Under the pieces are notes generated by a model. That model ran no database searches, was not told the DNA's origin, and worked only from the letters and a program-made list of their open reading frames with translations. A program made the translations under genes and the position numbers. Source: Lancefieldella parvula DSM 20469 (lineage in GTDB: Bacteria > Actinomycetota > Coriobacteriia > Coriobacteriales > Atopobiaceae). From it: a stretch of 64,000 bases of DNA. The stretch is taken from contig NC_013203.1 in assembly GCF_000024225.1 (NCBI RefSeq), positions 930,001 through 994,000 on the forward strand. Direction: 5' to 3'. The stretch's first letter is position 1. Each line of letters begins with the position of its first letter. Of this stretch, positions 23,964 through 32,875 are shown in pieces.

Positions 23964-26156
23964 TTACTTATAGCCAAGCTCTTCAAAATAAATACCAAAG
24001 CGGTCTTTTGCCTCAATTCCCAAAGTAACATATGCATCACTTGTTAGATTTGGGTCTTGTGTAGTAATTGCCAGAGCGTCTTTGTGAGCCGCCTCAATAA
24101 GATCTGCATCTGCATAGAGATCGGAGATCTTAAGCGTAGTGCCGCCTGATTGGCGATATCCCAAGGTTTCTCCCTCGTGCCTTAGCTCAAGGTCAAGCTC
24201 TGCCAGGTGTGCACCATCAGAAGTTTGCTCAAGAGCAGCAAGGCGCTTTCTTGCGGTAGAGCCTCGCTTGGCATTGCTGGCAAGATACACAGTTCCTGGG
24301 AAGTCTCCTCGACCGACACGACCTCTAAGCTGATGAAGCGTGGCTAAACCAAAGCGGTCAGCGTTAAAAACAATCATAACGGTAGCGTTAGGAACATCAA
24401 CGCCAACTTCAATGACGGTTGTGGAGACCAGAATTTGCGTCTTGTTTGCTCGGAATTTTTCCATTATCTGATCTTTTTGAGCTTCAGGCAATCTACCAGT
24501 CAAAAGATCACAGGTAAAGTCTTTAAAGACTGTCTGTGAAAGCTCCTCATATACACGAGTCGCACTGTAGAGCTTGCCGTTTGTGCGGGCGGCCTCAGGA
24601 ATATCTTCAAGCTCTTCTTCAGAATCATTTGAGTCAATCAAAGGACAAACTAGATACGCCTGATGACCCGCTTGAACAGCCTCAGCAACAGCGGCATACG
24701 CTTGATCAAGATTCTCTGGTACGCATAGCTTGGTAGTAACCCCCGCTCCTGCCCTTGGTCTCTTGGTAATACGAGACGTATCAACATCTCCGTACAAAGA
24801 AAGTGCCAACGTACGTGGGATAGGCGTTGCGCTCATGGCGAGAAGATCTACACCTTGTCCTTTTTTACGCAAAGCCGTTCTTTGATCAACGCCAAAACGA
24901 TGCTGTTCGTCAACAACGGCAAGTGTGAGCTGCTTAAACACCACGCGCTCAGAAAGAAGTGCGGTGGTACCAAAGACAACGGACAAAGAACCGTCGGCCA
25001 GGCAGAGCTCAATCTGCTGCCTTTCTTCTTCAGAGGTAGCGCCTGTAATAAGAGCCCACATAATTCCAGCAGATGAAAGCAAAGGACCAATCTTTTGAGC
25101 GTACTGCTGAGCAAGAACCGAAGTAGGAGCCATCACGGCAGCCTGAGCTGATGAATCTGCCACAGCAGCTAAGGCAACGGCAGCAACAGCTGTTTTACCG
25201 GTACCAACATCACCCAGAAGCAGGCGATTCATAATATGTGGAGCAGCCATATCTGAAAGAATCTCTTGAACTGCTTGATTTTGCTCATCAGTTAACGTAA
25301 AGGGTAAAGCCTCAATCAGAGCCTGAACCTTAGGCCCATCTATAACATGTTCAAACGGCTTATGACCTGCAAGTTCTAAGTTTCTTCTCGTCAAAAGAGC
25401 GAGCTGCAAGCTAAGGAGCTCATCAAAAGCAAGACGGCGTCGGGCTTGTTCAGCTGCCTCCATACTTGAAGGAAAATGAACCTCACGAAGTGCCGATGAA
25501 AGAGACATAAGGTGATGTTTGGAGACAAGCTCTGAGGGAAACCAGTCGCACACGCTTCCCGTGTCCGCCAGAGCTGCCGACATAATGCGTCGCATCCATG
25601 CAGGACTTACACCCTCAGTAGCTGGATGAACGGGAAGAATTACTGCCTTTGAAGGAATCTCTTTAGAACAAACCTCATCAGCCGAATCAGACTTAGCTGT
25701 GCTCAACACCTCGTAAAACGGTGACTTCATCTGACGGAAGCCATACGCAAAGAGCACCTTGCCGCTAAGCGCCACTTCATCATCAACGTGAATTTGTTCA
25801 GCCACCCAGGGCTGTCTGAAAAACGAAGCTGTGAGCGCGCCAGTGTCATCCACAACCTCAATCTCAACAATGACCATCTTAGGGCGTGGACGCTTGGTTT
25901 TTACCGAAGCAACACGACCCGTAATGGTAGCGTCTTCGCCAATTTGTGCAAAGGCAATCTGTACGCGATGAGAAAAGTCGAGGTAGCGGTGAGGCACGTT
26001 GAGCAAAAGATCTCGAACGCGCAGAATGCCGAGACGCTCAAGCGCCTCGGCACGATTTGCATTGACATACCTTAACCTAGTTACGCTATCAACAAGCGAG
26101 CATGTGTGTGCTACTCGCTCTGATGCAGGAGCGATGCTTACCTTGGACTCAGACAT
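23964..26156 (-). CDS. recG: ATP-dependent DNA helicase RecG
   Basis: Branched-DNA helicase for replication-fork remodelling and recombination. The 730-residue protein has an N-terminal wedge domain with an OB fold (ATITGRVASVKTKRPRPKMV). The helicase core has GDVGTGKTAVA, VVDEQHRFGV, LLAMSATPIPRTLALSLYGD, and in motif VI QLRGRVGRGDFPG. The ATG lies three bases after the fakA-like stop, with GTAGGAA overlapping it. Confidence 0.96.
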   Translation of the reverse strand: MSESKVSIAPASERVAHTCSLVDSVTRLRYVNANRAEALERLGILRVRDLLLNVPHRYLDFSHRVQIAFAQIGEDATITGRVASVKTKRPRPKMVIVEIEVVDDTGALTASFFRQPWVAEQIHVDDEVALSGKVLFAYGFRQMKSPFYEVLSTAKSDSADEVCSKEIPSKAVILPVHPATEGVSPAWMRRIMSAALADTGSVCDWFPSELVSKHHLMSLSSALREVHFPSSMEAAEQARRRLAFDELLSLQLALLTRRNLELAGHKPFEHVIDGPKVQALIEALPFTLTDEQNQAVQEILSDMAAPHIMNRLLLGDVGTGKTAVAAVALAAVADSSAQAAVMAPTSVLAQQYAQKIGPLLSSAGIMWALITGATSEEERQQIELCLADGSLSVVFGTTALLSERVVFKQLTLAVVDEQHRFGVDQRTALRKKGQGVDLLAMSATPIPRTLALSLYGDVDTSRITKRPRAGAGVTTKLCVPENLDQAYAAVAEAVQAGHQAYLVCPLIDSNDSEEELEDIPEAARTNGKLYSATRVYEELSQTVFKDFTCDLLTGRLPEAQKDQIMEKFRANKTQILVSTTVIEVGVDVPNATVMIVFNADRFGLATLHQLRGRVGRGDFPGTVYLASNAKRGSTARKRLAALEQTSDGAHLAELDLELRHEGETLGYRQSGGTTLKISDLYADADLIEAAHKDALAITTQDPNLTSDAYVTLGIEAKDRFGIYFEELGYK

Positions 26157-26159
26157 TTC

Positions 26160-27824
26160 CTACTCAATAGAGAAGATAACTGGATAGAGTGGCTGCTCGC
26201 CGCGCTGAGCGTCAACCTCAAGATCTGGATAAGCTTCCTCGACTCTGCTAGCGAGAAAATCGAGCTGCTCATCAGAGAAATCCTCACCTGCAAGAATGGT
26301 GAGGTTGTCACCCTCTTCCTCCTCTTGCATCTTTGCAATAAGATCAAGCGTGACCTTCATGACATCGGAGCCGACAACATCAATGGAGCCTCCCTGGATA
26401 CCCATGACGTCACCATCATGGATAGGAGTACCGTCAGCTGCGGAAGAATCGCGAACTGCGGTAGTTACCTCGCCATAACGAACGCCAGAAATAGCATCAG
26501 TCATCTCTTCGACAAGCTCTTCAAATGGAACGCCATCTGCAACGACAAACATTGCAGCAAATGCCTGAAGAACAGACTTGGTTGGAATAACTGCAACCTT
26601 AATATTCTCGCATGCACTTGCAGCCGCCTCTGCCGCCATACGAATGTTAGAGTTATTTGGCATAACAATAACTTGTTCTGCATTGGCCCCTTCAATTGCA
26701 GCAAGAATATCTGCAGTTGAAGGATTCATGGTCTGACCACCAGAAACAACAACGTCCACGCCAAGAGACTTCAAGATTGATGCGGCGCCAGAACCAGCGG
26801 TTACCGCAACAAAGCCAAGCTCTTTTTTAGGTACTGCTGCAGCCTTCTTATCTTCAGCGATTTTCTCGGTACGCTCCTTAGCCTCAAGGTCCATATTATG
26901 AATAAAGACCTCAAAAATCTGACCATACTGAAGCATGTACTCAAGAACCTTATTAGGAGTATTTGAGTGAACGTGAATCTTGTAGTCTGGGTTTGCGCCA
27001 ACAAGAAGCTCGCAATCACCCATAGTTGCAAGGAAATTCAAAGCTGCTTCCTCGTCAAAGTCAGGACTATCTGCCTTGAAAAGGAACTCATTGCAATAAC
27101 GGTACTCAGAACCCTCCCAGTCATCGTTGAGCTCAATCTCAACCTTTGCACTGGTGGCAGCCTTAGCGTCAGAAACTGAAACAGTTGTCTGAAAGTCAGT
27201 AGTTTCAGTCTTACCAGTAACAGCGTTTACAAAGCCCTCAAGGAAAGTTGCAAAACCAAATGCACCAGAGTCAACAACACCGTTCTCTTTAAGAACAGGA
27301 AGAAGCTCAGGAGTGCGGGCAACGGATTCATATGCCTCAACAACAAGGGCATCTAAGACCTCTGCTGGGGTAAGCTGAGACTTCTCAAGAGAGTCTGCCT
27401 TAGCAGAAACGTCCTTTAAAACGGTAAGAATAGTACCCTCAACTGGCTTTCTAACGGCCTTAAAAGCAACTTCTTTACCGCGGCGGAATGCGTGTGCAAT
27501 ATCCTTAGGAGTTACTGCCTCAGGATTCTTAACGTCACAAAGACCCTCAGCGATACCGCGAAGAATCTGAGAAGTAATAACGCCGGAGTTACCGCGAGCA
27601 CCCATCAGAGAGCCGTGAGTAATTGCCTTTGCAATATCCTGCATACTTGCATCTTGAGGAAGATCTTGAACCTCACGAACAACGGTACCCAGGGTAAGGG
27701 ACATGTTAGTGCCGGTGTCTCCATCTGGTACAGGAAAAACATTGAGCTTGTTGATCTCTTCTGCTTTGTCTGCAACAGCAAGTGCTGCTACAGGGAAGCA
27801 TGTACGAATGACATTTGAAATCAC
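26160..27824 (-). CDS. fakA: FakA-type fatty acid kinase catalytic subunit (DAK2/DegV-like)
   Basis: A 554-residue protein of the YloV/FakA family. In the characterised enzymes it phosphorylates fatty acids bound by a FakB partner. NVFPVPDGDTGTNMSLTLG near residue 30 is the nucleotide/Mg site of the DAK2 domain. GSLMGARGNSGVITSQILRG follows, and the C-terminal half is the FakA_C region (SGGQTMNPSTADILAAI, VIVMPNNSNI). The start is GTG with GAGG six bases upstream. Its partner FakB is not in the window. It sits between the asp23-like gene and recG, the usual arrangement. Confidence 0.92.
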   Translation of the reverse strand: MISNVIRTCFPVAALAVADKAEEINKLNVFPVPDGDTGTNMSLTLGTVVREVQDLPQDASMQDIAKAITHGSLMGARGNSGVITSQILRGIAEGLCDVKNPEAVTPKDIAHAFRRGKEVAFKAVRKPVEGTILTVLKDVSAKADSLEKSQLTPAEVLDALVVEAYESVARTPELLPVLKENGVVDSGAFGFATFLEGFVNAVTGKTETTDFQTTVSVSDAKAATSAKVEIELNDDWEGSEYRYCNEFLFKADSPDFDEEAALNFLATMGDCELLVGANPDYKIHVHSNTPNKVLEYMLQYGQIFEVFIHNMDLEAKERTEKIAEDKKAAAVPKKELGFVAVTAGSGAASILKSLGVDVVVSGGQTMNPSTADILAAIEGANAEQVIVMPNNSNIRMAAEAAASACENIKVAVIPTKSVLQAFAAMFVVADGVPFEELVEEMTDAISGVRYGEVTTAVRDSSAADGTPIHDGDVMGIQGGSIDVVGSDVMKVTLDLIAKMQEEEEGDNLTILAGEDFSDEQLDFLASRVEEAYPDLEVDAQRGEQPLYPVIFSIE

Positions 27825-27862
27825 GTTAGACCTCAGTTCCTACTCATTTGAAGCAAAAAAGC

Positions 27863-28210
27863 TTAGCGAGAATTACGCATGGCCTCGATATGTACAGTTA
27901 CATCAACACATGAAAGCTCTGCAATTTGCTTAAGCAAAAACTTTACTGAGCTCTCAAGATTGTCGACAACGGACGCCATGTTAACGCCCTGCTCAACAAC
28001 AATATGGAGGTCAACCTGAACTCCCTTAGAAGTTGGGGTTACATCAATACCCTTGCGAAGTCGGTAAGTTGGAAGAAGACGAGCAACACCTGCTGCCTCA
28101 TCAATCTCTGCCATGCCAACAACGCCATAACATTCCATAGCTGCATAACCTGCCAAGTCAGCAAGGCAATCATTAGAAACTCTTAATGTTCCAGGAACAG
28201 CAGTAGTCAT
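27863..28210 (-). CDS. Asp23/Gls24-family envelope stress protein (YloU-like)
   Basis: A 115-residue protein with the Asp23 fold (LADLAGYAAMECYGVVGMAE, and KGVQVDLHIVVEQGVNMASVV). The family includes cell-envelope stress proteins and YloU, regularly encoded directly before fakA. The ATG at 28210 has GAGAGGAG seven bases upstream. A more distal ATG at 28246 is less likely. A TATACT hexamer at 28260-28255 is a plausible -10 for the whole asp23-fakA-recG operon. Confidence 0.9.
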   Translation of the reverse strand: MTTAVPGTLRVSNDCLADLAGYAAMECYGVVGMAEIDEAAGVARLLPTYRLRKGIDVTPTSKGVQVDLHIVVEQGVNMASVVDNLESSVKFLLKQIAELSCVDVTVHIEAMRNSR

Positions 28211-28364
28211 TACATAACTCCTCTCGCAAGAACCAGGGTTAGTCATTGTTATTTAGTATACCGCAGAGCACATTTATTATTAAAGCGGCTTATATATACA
28301 AGTTGATAACCTAGCATTTGACAAATCTTTTTCTTGTTATTTAATCTTGGCGTAATAAATGAAA

Positions 28365-28395
28365 AACATTCAAAAGCTAACTAATTGTGAATGTT
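28365..28395. promoter_or_regulatory. 8-bp inverted repeat upstream of the rpmB promoter
   Basis: AACATTCA and TGAATGTT are perfect complements 15 bases apart, just upstream of the -35 of rpmB. Possible operator; role unknown. Confidence 0.35.
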
Positions 28396-28406
28396 ATATT
28401 CATGCT

Positions 28407-28434
28407 TTGACAACACAATATATTGTGCTATATT
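28407..28434 (+). promoter_or_regulatory. rpmB promoter with a 14-bp palindrome in the spacer
   Basis: TTGACA at 28407-28412 and TATATT at 28429-28434 give a strong sigma-70-type promoter. The spacer contains the perfect palindrome CACAATATATTGTG at 28414-28427, positioned so that a bound repressor would block RNA polymerase. A weaker TTGACA lies about 90 bases upstream. Confidence 0.7.
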
Positions 28435-28493
28435 AATTCGGCTATTTGGAAATTTTAGGCGCAGAGAGCGCCTATCCTATGGAGGTCTTACTC

Positions 28494-28682
28494 ATGTCGA
28501 AGGTCTGTGATTTCTGCGGTAAGCACGCCGTTGCCGGTCGCTCCATCTCCCACTCTCACCGTACTGTGGCCCGCACCTTTAAACCAAACATTCAGCGTGT
28601 TACTGTCGTTGTCGATGGCCAGCGCAAGAAGATGAATGTTTGCTCCCGTTGCCTCAAGTCCGGCAAGATTGCCCGCAACTAA
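28494..28682 (+). CDS. rpmB: 50S ribosomal protein L28
   Basis: A 62-residue ribosomal protein. VCDFCGKHAVAGRSISHSHR and CSRCLKSGKIAR hold the two CxxC pairs of the zinc-binding form of L28. The ATG at 28494 has GGAGG nine bases upstream. In-frame start codons further upstream are rejected because they would put the ribosome-binding site inside the gene. It is divergent from the asp23-like gene, as in many Gram-positives. Confidence 0.97.
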   Translation: MSKVCDFCGKHAVAGRSISHSHRTVARTFKPNIQRVTVVVDGQRKKMNVCSRCLKSGKIARN

Positions 28683-28710
28683 GCAACTCAATTAGTTTTA
28701 CCTTAAACGT

Positions 28711-28737
28711 AAAAAGGTCGCCTCGGCGACCTTTTTT
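28711..28737 (+). terminator. Intrinsic terminator after rpmB
   Basis: AAAAAGGTCGCC and GGCGACCTTTTTT form a near-perfect hairpin with a two-base loop, flanked by A and T runs, so it can work in both directions for the convergent HAD-TPK gene. Confidence 0.9.
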
Positions 28738-28826
28738 CTTAGTTCAATTCTTAACGACACTTTTTAATGCTACTTGTAAAAACTTTGCTACTTAAACCCA
28801 GCCCCAACCACATTTCTGTGAATGCC

Positions 28827-30191
28827 TTAATTCCAAAGCTGCACCAAAAGACAGCCCTTCTCGCACTTGACCCAAGCCCCGTCAGCTTCAACAATATTTG
28901 AGATTCCGTCATCTCCAAGTAAGGTGAACTTCTCGTGATTAAGATTCCACCTCATGCCAGACTCAGAAACCTCGCACTCCTCTGACAAAGCAACAAGAGA
29001 AATCTTTTTACCTGTTGCAGATGCATCAAGCTGCCAAGAATCAATTTGATCCGCGGCTAAAAAGCGCATCTCAAAATCATTCTCAACAACACGAACCTTT
29101 GCCTTGCCCGTCTTTGCCCACGCGGCAAGAAGACCGAGCACTACAAGCTGATGATCCAGATGGCCACCAGACGTAGAGACGACCGTGAGTGAGAGTTTAC
29201 TATTTCTGCGAATTGCCTCGTGCTCAGCGGACTTAAGAGCAAGAGCAAGGTCGGTATCATATTTATCCGCATTGAACTTCATACAAGGTACCTGCTGTTC
29301 TTTGAGCCAAGTCACCGTTTCTAATGAAGCTGAGTCAAAGTCTCCAAGCGCAAGCTGTGGAACCACACCGGCAACGTGACATGCATCTGCACCGTGGTCA
29401 ACCGCTATCAGGTAATCAGCGCTTTGGACACAGGTAGAAAGCGTCGTTTTTGAGACAGCCTCTGGGGATCCGCCCACAATAAGAACCTCAAGGGGCTTCT
29501 CGCCAGAAGGAGCACTGGTCAGAGGACGCTCGTAGTCACAAAGACGCAGAAGCGACAACTCGCCGTAAGTGTGGGCAAAGATATTAGAGTGTTCTCTCAT
29601 AAAGACGGGATCTCTACCGTCATGATCGTTATAAAGTGCCACCACGGGGAAACCTGCTTTTTGAGCCGTCTGAGCACCAAACGGAGCGTCCTCAAAAACC
29701 CAGGTTGTCGCTTTATCGGTGCCGAGACGACGGAGAGCTTCAAGGTAAACATCTGGTTCAACCTTGTCCACTCCCCCAACATCCTCCGTTGAAACTACCG
29801 TTTTAAAGAGATGTTCAATACCTTGAGCTGCAAGGGCTGCACGTACTTCTCGCACGGGGGTTGATGATGCAACAGCCAGAGGAATACCCGCATCGTAGAG
29901 TTCCTGCAAGAACTCCTTTGCGCCGGGAACGATTGAAACGTGATGTTGATACTGGTCAGTTGCGTACGCGCAAAACTCTTCATACAAGGTTTCTGCTGTG
30001 ACAGGCAAAGCAAGTTCATCAACACAAATCTGACATCCACCAATGAGTGAAACTGCCTCTACGCGATTAAAAATGTCTGGATCAACGGTCTTGCCATATT
30101 TAGGAAGAACAGCACTAAACACATTGTGCCAAACACACATTGAATCAACGAGGGTTCCATCGCAATCAAAAATTGCACCGGTCACCTGCAT
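28827..30191 (-). CDS. Fusion of an HAD phosphatase and thiamine pyrophosphokinase
   Basis: Two enzymes in one 454-residue chain. Residues 1 to about 220 are a class I HAD phosphatase with FDCDGTLVDS (Asp9 and Asp11), SSTPVREVRAAL, and FEDAPFGAQTAQKAG. Residues about 230-454 are thiamine pyrophosphokinase: VDHGADACHVAG, LALGDFDS, KYDTDLALAL, SGGHLDHQLVVLGLL and a C-terminal jelly-roll-like part. TPK transfers pyrophosphate from ATP to thiamine. The HAD half may dephosphorylate thiamine phosphate or a related compound to supply it, but this is inferred from the fusion only. GGAGG stands before the ATG. The frame is continuous with no sign of a frameshift. Confidence 0.9.
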   Translation of the reverse strand: MQVTGAIFDCDGTLVDSMCVWHNVFSAVLPKYGKTVDPDIFNRVEAVSLIGGCQICVDELALPVTAETLYEEFCAYATDQYQHHVSIVPGAKEFLQELYDAGIPLAVASSTPVREVRAALAAQGIEHLFKTVVSTEDVGGVDKVEPDVYLEALRRLGTDKATTWVFEDAPFGAQTAQKAGFPVVALYNDHDGRDPVFMREHSNIFAHTYGELSLLRLCDYERPLTSAPSGEKPLEVLIVGGSPEAVSKTTLSTCVQSADYLIAVDHGADACHVAGVVPQLALGDFDSASLETVTWLKEQQVPCMKFNADKYDTDLALALKSAEHEAIRRNSKLSLTVVSTSGGHLDHQLVVLGLLAAWAKTGKAKVRVVENDFEMRFLAADQIDSWQLDASATGKKISLVALSEECEVSESGMRWNLNHEKFTLLGDDGISNIVEADGAWVKCEKGCLLVQLWN

Positions 30192-30290
30192 AATGCCTCC
30201 ATAAACAAACTTATTAGTTGCAATCGTGAAATATCCACTCTAAGTAGGGTAAAGTATCTCACGTTTAGAAATTGTTTTCATGGAGGAAGC

Positions 30291-30476
30291 ATGGCACGTT
30301 ATAGCTATCACTGCACACACTGCGACAATACCTTTGAAATTGAACGTCCAATGAATCTGAAAATTGAAGCTCCTCAGTGCCCAAAATGTGGACATGAGAC
30401 TGAGCGCGTGTACAACACCTCAACTATTGTCTTCAAAGGTAGCGGTTTCTATAACACCGACAGCAAAGGAAAATAA
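30291..30476 (+). CDS. FmdB-family zinc ribbon protein
   Basis: A 61-residue protein with CTHC and CPKC pairs (YSYHCTHCDNTFEIERPM, APQCPKCGHETERVY) and the family ending FKGSGFYNTDSK. The FmdB/CxxC_CXXC_SSSS family is called putative regulatory, and its function is unknown. GAGGAAG precedes the ATG. A single-gene unit closed by a terminator. Confidence 0.9.
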   Translation: MARYSYHCTHCDNTFEIERPMNLKIEAPQCPKCGHETERVYNTSTIVFKGSGFYNTDSKGK

Positions 30477-30521
30477 TTCCACACTCTAAACCCTTTGAGG
30501 CGCTCATTAAACAGCGCTATC

Positions 30522-30557
30522 AAGCTCTTGTTGTAATACACAACAAGAGCTTTTATT
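30522..30557 (+). terminator. Intrinsic terminator after the FmdB-like gene
   Basis: AAGCTCTTGTTGT pairs with ACAACAAGAGCTT and runs into TTTATTT. It overlaps the rsmB stop codon on the other strand. Confidence 0.85.
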
Positions 30558-31944
30558 TGCGCTTAAAGACTGCCATAAAATGAGCGTCACAATCAGCAGA
30601 GGCAAAAGCAGTCTGTAAAAATCCCTCTGGCGTAATACATGTGTCGAGAAACTCTTGCGCTTCTGGTATTAAATTTGTGCGTGCCGGACATTCATGAAGA
30701 TCCTGCACCTCAAAATCAAAGCCCTCTGAACTTGCAAGGAAATCTTCTACAACCTGCTGATTCTCCGAATTTGAGAGCGAACAAGTTGCATAAATTAAAT
30801 AGCCACCAACTTCTACACGACTGCTGCAGCTACGCAAAAGTTTGGTCTGTAAAACGGTAAGCTCTCCTCCGTCATAAAGACTATTTGCAGACAGGTTCCA
30901 TGCAATCTCTGGATGGCGACGAAGAGTGCCCAAGCCAGAACAAGGAGCATCAATAAACACCACGTCAAAGTTCTGATTTAACTCCTCTGGAATCTCTGGT
31001 GACGCAAATTGTGTGGCGTCAAACATAAGTGACGTAACCTGATCTCTAAGACCAGCTGCCTTCATTCTTCTTTTTGAAATATGAGACTTTCCTTTTAAAA
31101 GCTCAACAGCAGTAATATAAGTATTCTTTTTATCAAGTACCTCAAATGCATGAGATAACAGAAGCGATTTAGTTCCTCTACCCTGCCCAATCTCAAGAAT
31201 ATTTTGATGTACATAAGATGCAGCGAGAAATGCAACAAGCTGAGATGCTAAATCTGCAGGAACAAGCTGAACTTTCTTTACATACGCACCAACGTTAAGC
31301 TGAGCAGGATTTTTTACTTCATACACATCAGGCAGAAGTGTTTTCTGTAGCTCTAAAGAACCGTTCTGCAATTGTTGTTCTGATAAGTTTCTTTGTAATA
31401 CATATACGGGAGCTGGATTCTTTAAATTAAGAATGAGCCTTTGAGCGGCAGATTTTCCAAGTGACTCTATAATTTCCAAACAAATCCACTCAGGAATACC
31501 TGACGCCCATGAAAGCTCTGAAGGTGTGTGAGGATCCTTTGCACGAGCAAGGTTAGCTTCATGCTCAGAAATCTTTCTAAGCACAGCATTCGCAAGTCCT
31601 GAAGAACGCTTTGATACAGACTTTACCAGCTCAACACCTTGGCTGATAGCAGCGTCGCGTCTTGTCTCTAAATACAGAACCTCAAAAACGGCAATGCGGA
31701 AAGCATCCTGTACCTTTGGCTCTAGATGAATACCAGATTTAAGATGATTTTTCAGCGCTTCATCAAGTTTACCCTTGGTAAGAGTTGCTCCCAGTGCAAG
31801 ACGCGTAGCAAAGGCTTTGTCTTGGGCAGAGAGCTCAGAGAAGTCCTTTGACTCTCTTAAGTAATCACGAACGCAAAGATTGTTGCGTCTGCACTCAAAA
31901 AATGCCTGATAGGCTACTTTTCGAGCAGGAGTTAGCGTAGCCAT
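30553..31944 (-). CDS. rsmB: 16S rRNA (cytosine967-C5)-methyltransferase RsmB
   Basis: SAM-dependent m5C methyltransferase. The 463-residue protein has an N-terminal NusB-like domain (AYQAFFECRRNNLCVRDYL to VLRKISEHEA) and a C-terminal Rossmann domain. NILEIGQGRGTKSLLL is the SAM site, IDAPCSGLGTLRRHPE contains one catalytic Cys, and YATCSLSNSENQQVVEDFL the other. The SAM motif reads GQGRGTK where many homologues have APGGKT. It starts two bases after the fmt stop and ends the addB-addA-priA-def-fmt-rsmB operon. Confidence 0.94.
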   Translation of the reverse strand: MATLTPARKVAYQAFFECRRNNLCVRDYLRESKDFSELSAQDKAFATRLALGATLTKGKLDEALKNHLKSGIHLEPKVQDAFRIAVFEVLYLETRRDAAISQGVELVKSVSKRSSGLANAVLRKISEHEANLARAKDPHTPSELSWASGIPEWICLEIIESLGKSAAQRLILNLKNPAPVYVLQRNLSEQQLQNGSLELQKTLLPDVYEVKNPAQLNVGAYVKKVQLVPADLASQLVAFLAASYVHQNILEIGQGRGTKSLLLSHAFEVLDKKNTYITAVELLKGKSHISKRRMKAAGLRDQVTSLMFDATQFASPEIPEELNQNFDVVFIDAPCSGLGTLRRHPEIAWNLSANSLYDGGELTVLQTKLLRSCSSRVEVGGYLIYATCSLSNSENQQVVEDFLASSEGFDFEVQDLHECPARTNLIPEAQEFLDTCITPEGFLQTAFASADCDAHFMAVFKRK

Positions 31945-31946
31945 TA

Positions 31947-32867
31947 TTACAGCTTCTGCCAGGTCATCTGGGACTTCTGAAGTCCTGCGGCAAATGATTG
32001 GGCATCCATAGAACGCTTACCATCTGGGCGTACCTCAAGAAGCTCTATGGAACCTTCAGCACAGCCAAGGAACAGTCTGTGATCTTGAACGGCAACAGAA
32101 CCTTGAGCGACAGAAACATCGCTTGGAGCAAGCTGGGCACTCAATATGCGAAGAGACCTGCCTCCAACGGATACGCGAGCAGGAGCAGCATCAGAAGAAG
32201 CCTGGACCCTCAGTACATTAACTCGAGCAGAATCTTCTGGAGTAAGCTTCATTTCTTGCTTAGTAACTTTAGGAGCAAACGTTACTTCTCGCTCATCTTG
32301 TTCCTGCCACTCAAGAAAGCCATCTTTGAGTTCAGAGAGAGCCTCAGACAAAGCATCAGCACCCAGATGTGCCAATGTATCAGTAAGTTGCTCGGTATTT
32401 TTTGAACCAATCTCACACGATGCTTGCTTGCACCAATCTCCTGCGTCAAGTTCGTGCGCAATCTTCATGATGGAAACGCCAGCAACCACATCACCCGCAA
32501 GAATGGCCCGCTGAATTGGAGCAGCTCCACGCCAGCGAGGCAGCAGTGATGCGTGCACGTTCAGAGCACCGTAAGGCGCAAGAGAGATAACTTCATCTGG
32601 CAAAATGCAGCCAAAAGCAACTACGCAGAGCGCTTCTGGTTGTGCTTCACGCATTGCAGAAATTACTTCTGAAGTCATACGATTTGCCTCAAGAACGGGC
32701 AGATCAAGTTCTTGTGCGCATTTTTTTACAGGAGATGGCTCAAGCGTCTTCCCACGACCACGAACAGCATCTGGCCTTGTAATAACCAAAGCAACCTGGT
32801 GGTCATGAGCAAGTTTTTTGAGCGACGGAACAGCAAAATCTGGAGTTCCCATAAAGACTACGCGCAT
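31947..32867 (-). CDS. fmt: Methionyl-tRNA formyltransferase
   Basis: Formylates initiator Met-tRNA using 10-formyl-tetrahydrofolate. The 306-residue protein starts MRVVFMGTPDFAVPSLKKL. It has NVHASLLPRWRGAAPIQRAI with the catalytic Asn-His, and a C-terminal OB-like tRNA-binding domain. It lies eight bases after def, the enzyme that later removes the formyl group. The def-fmt-rsmB order is widespread. Confidence 0.97.
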   Translation of the reverse strand: MRVVFMGTPDFAVPSLKKLAHDHQVALVITRPDAVRGRGKTLEPSPVKKCAQELDLPVLEANRMTSEVISAMREAQPEALCVVAFGCILPDEVISLAPYGALNVHASLLPRWRGAAPIQRAILAGDVVAGVSIMKIAHELDAGDWCKQASCEIGSKNTEQLTDTLAHLGADALSEALSELKDGFLEWQEQDEREVTFAPKVTKQEMKLTPEDSARVNVLRVQASSDAAPARVSVGGRSLRILSAQLAPSDVSVAQGSVAVQDHRLFLGCAEGSIELLEVRPDGKRSMDAQSFAAGLQKSQMTWQKL

Positions 32868-32875
32868 CTCAACTC

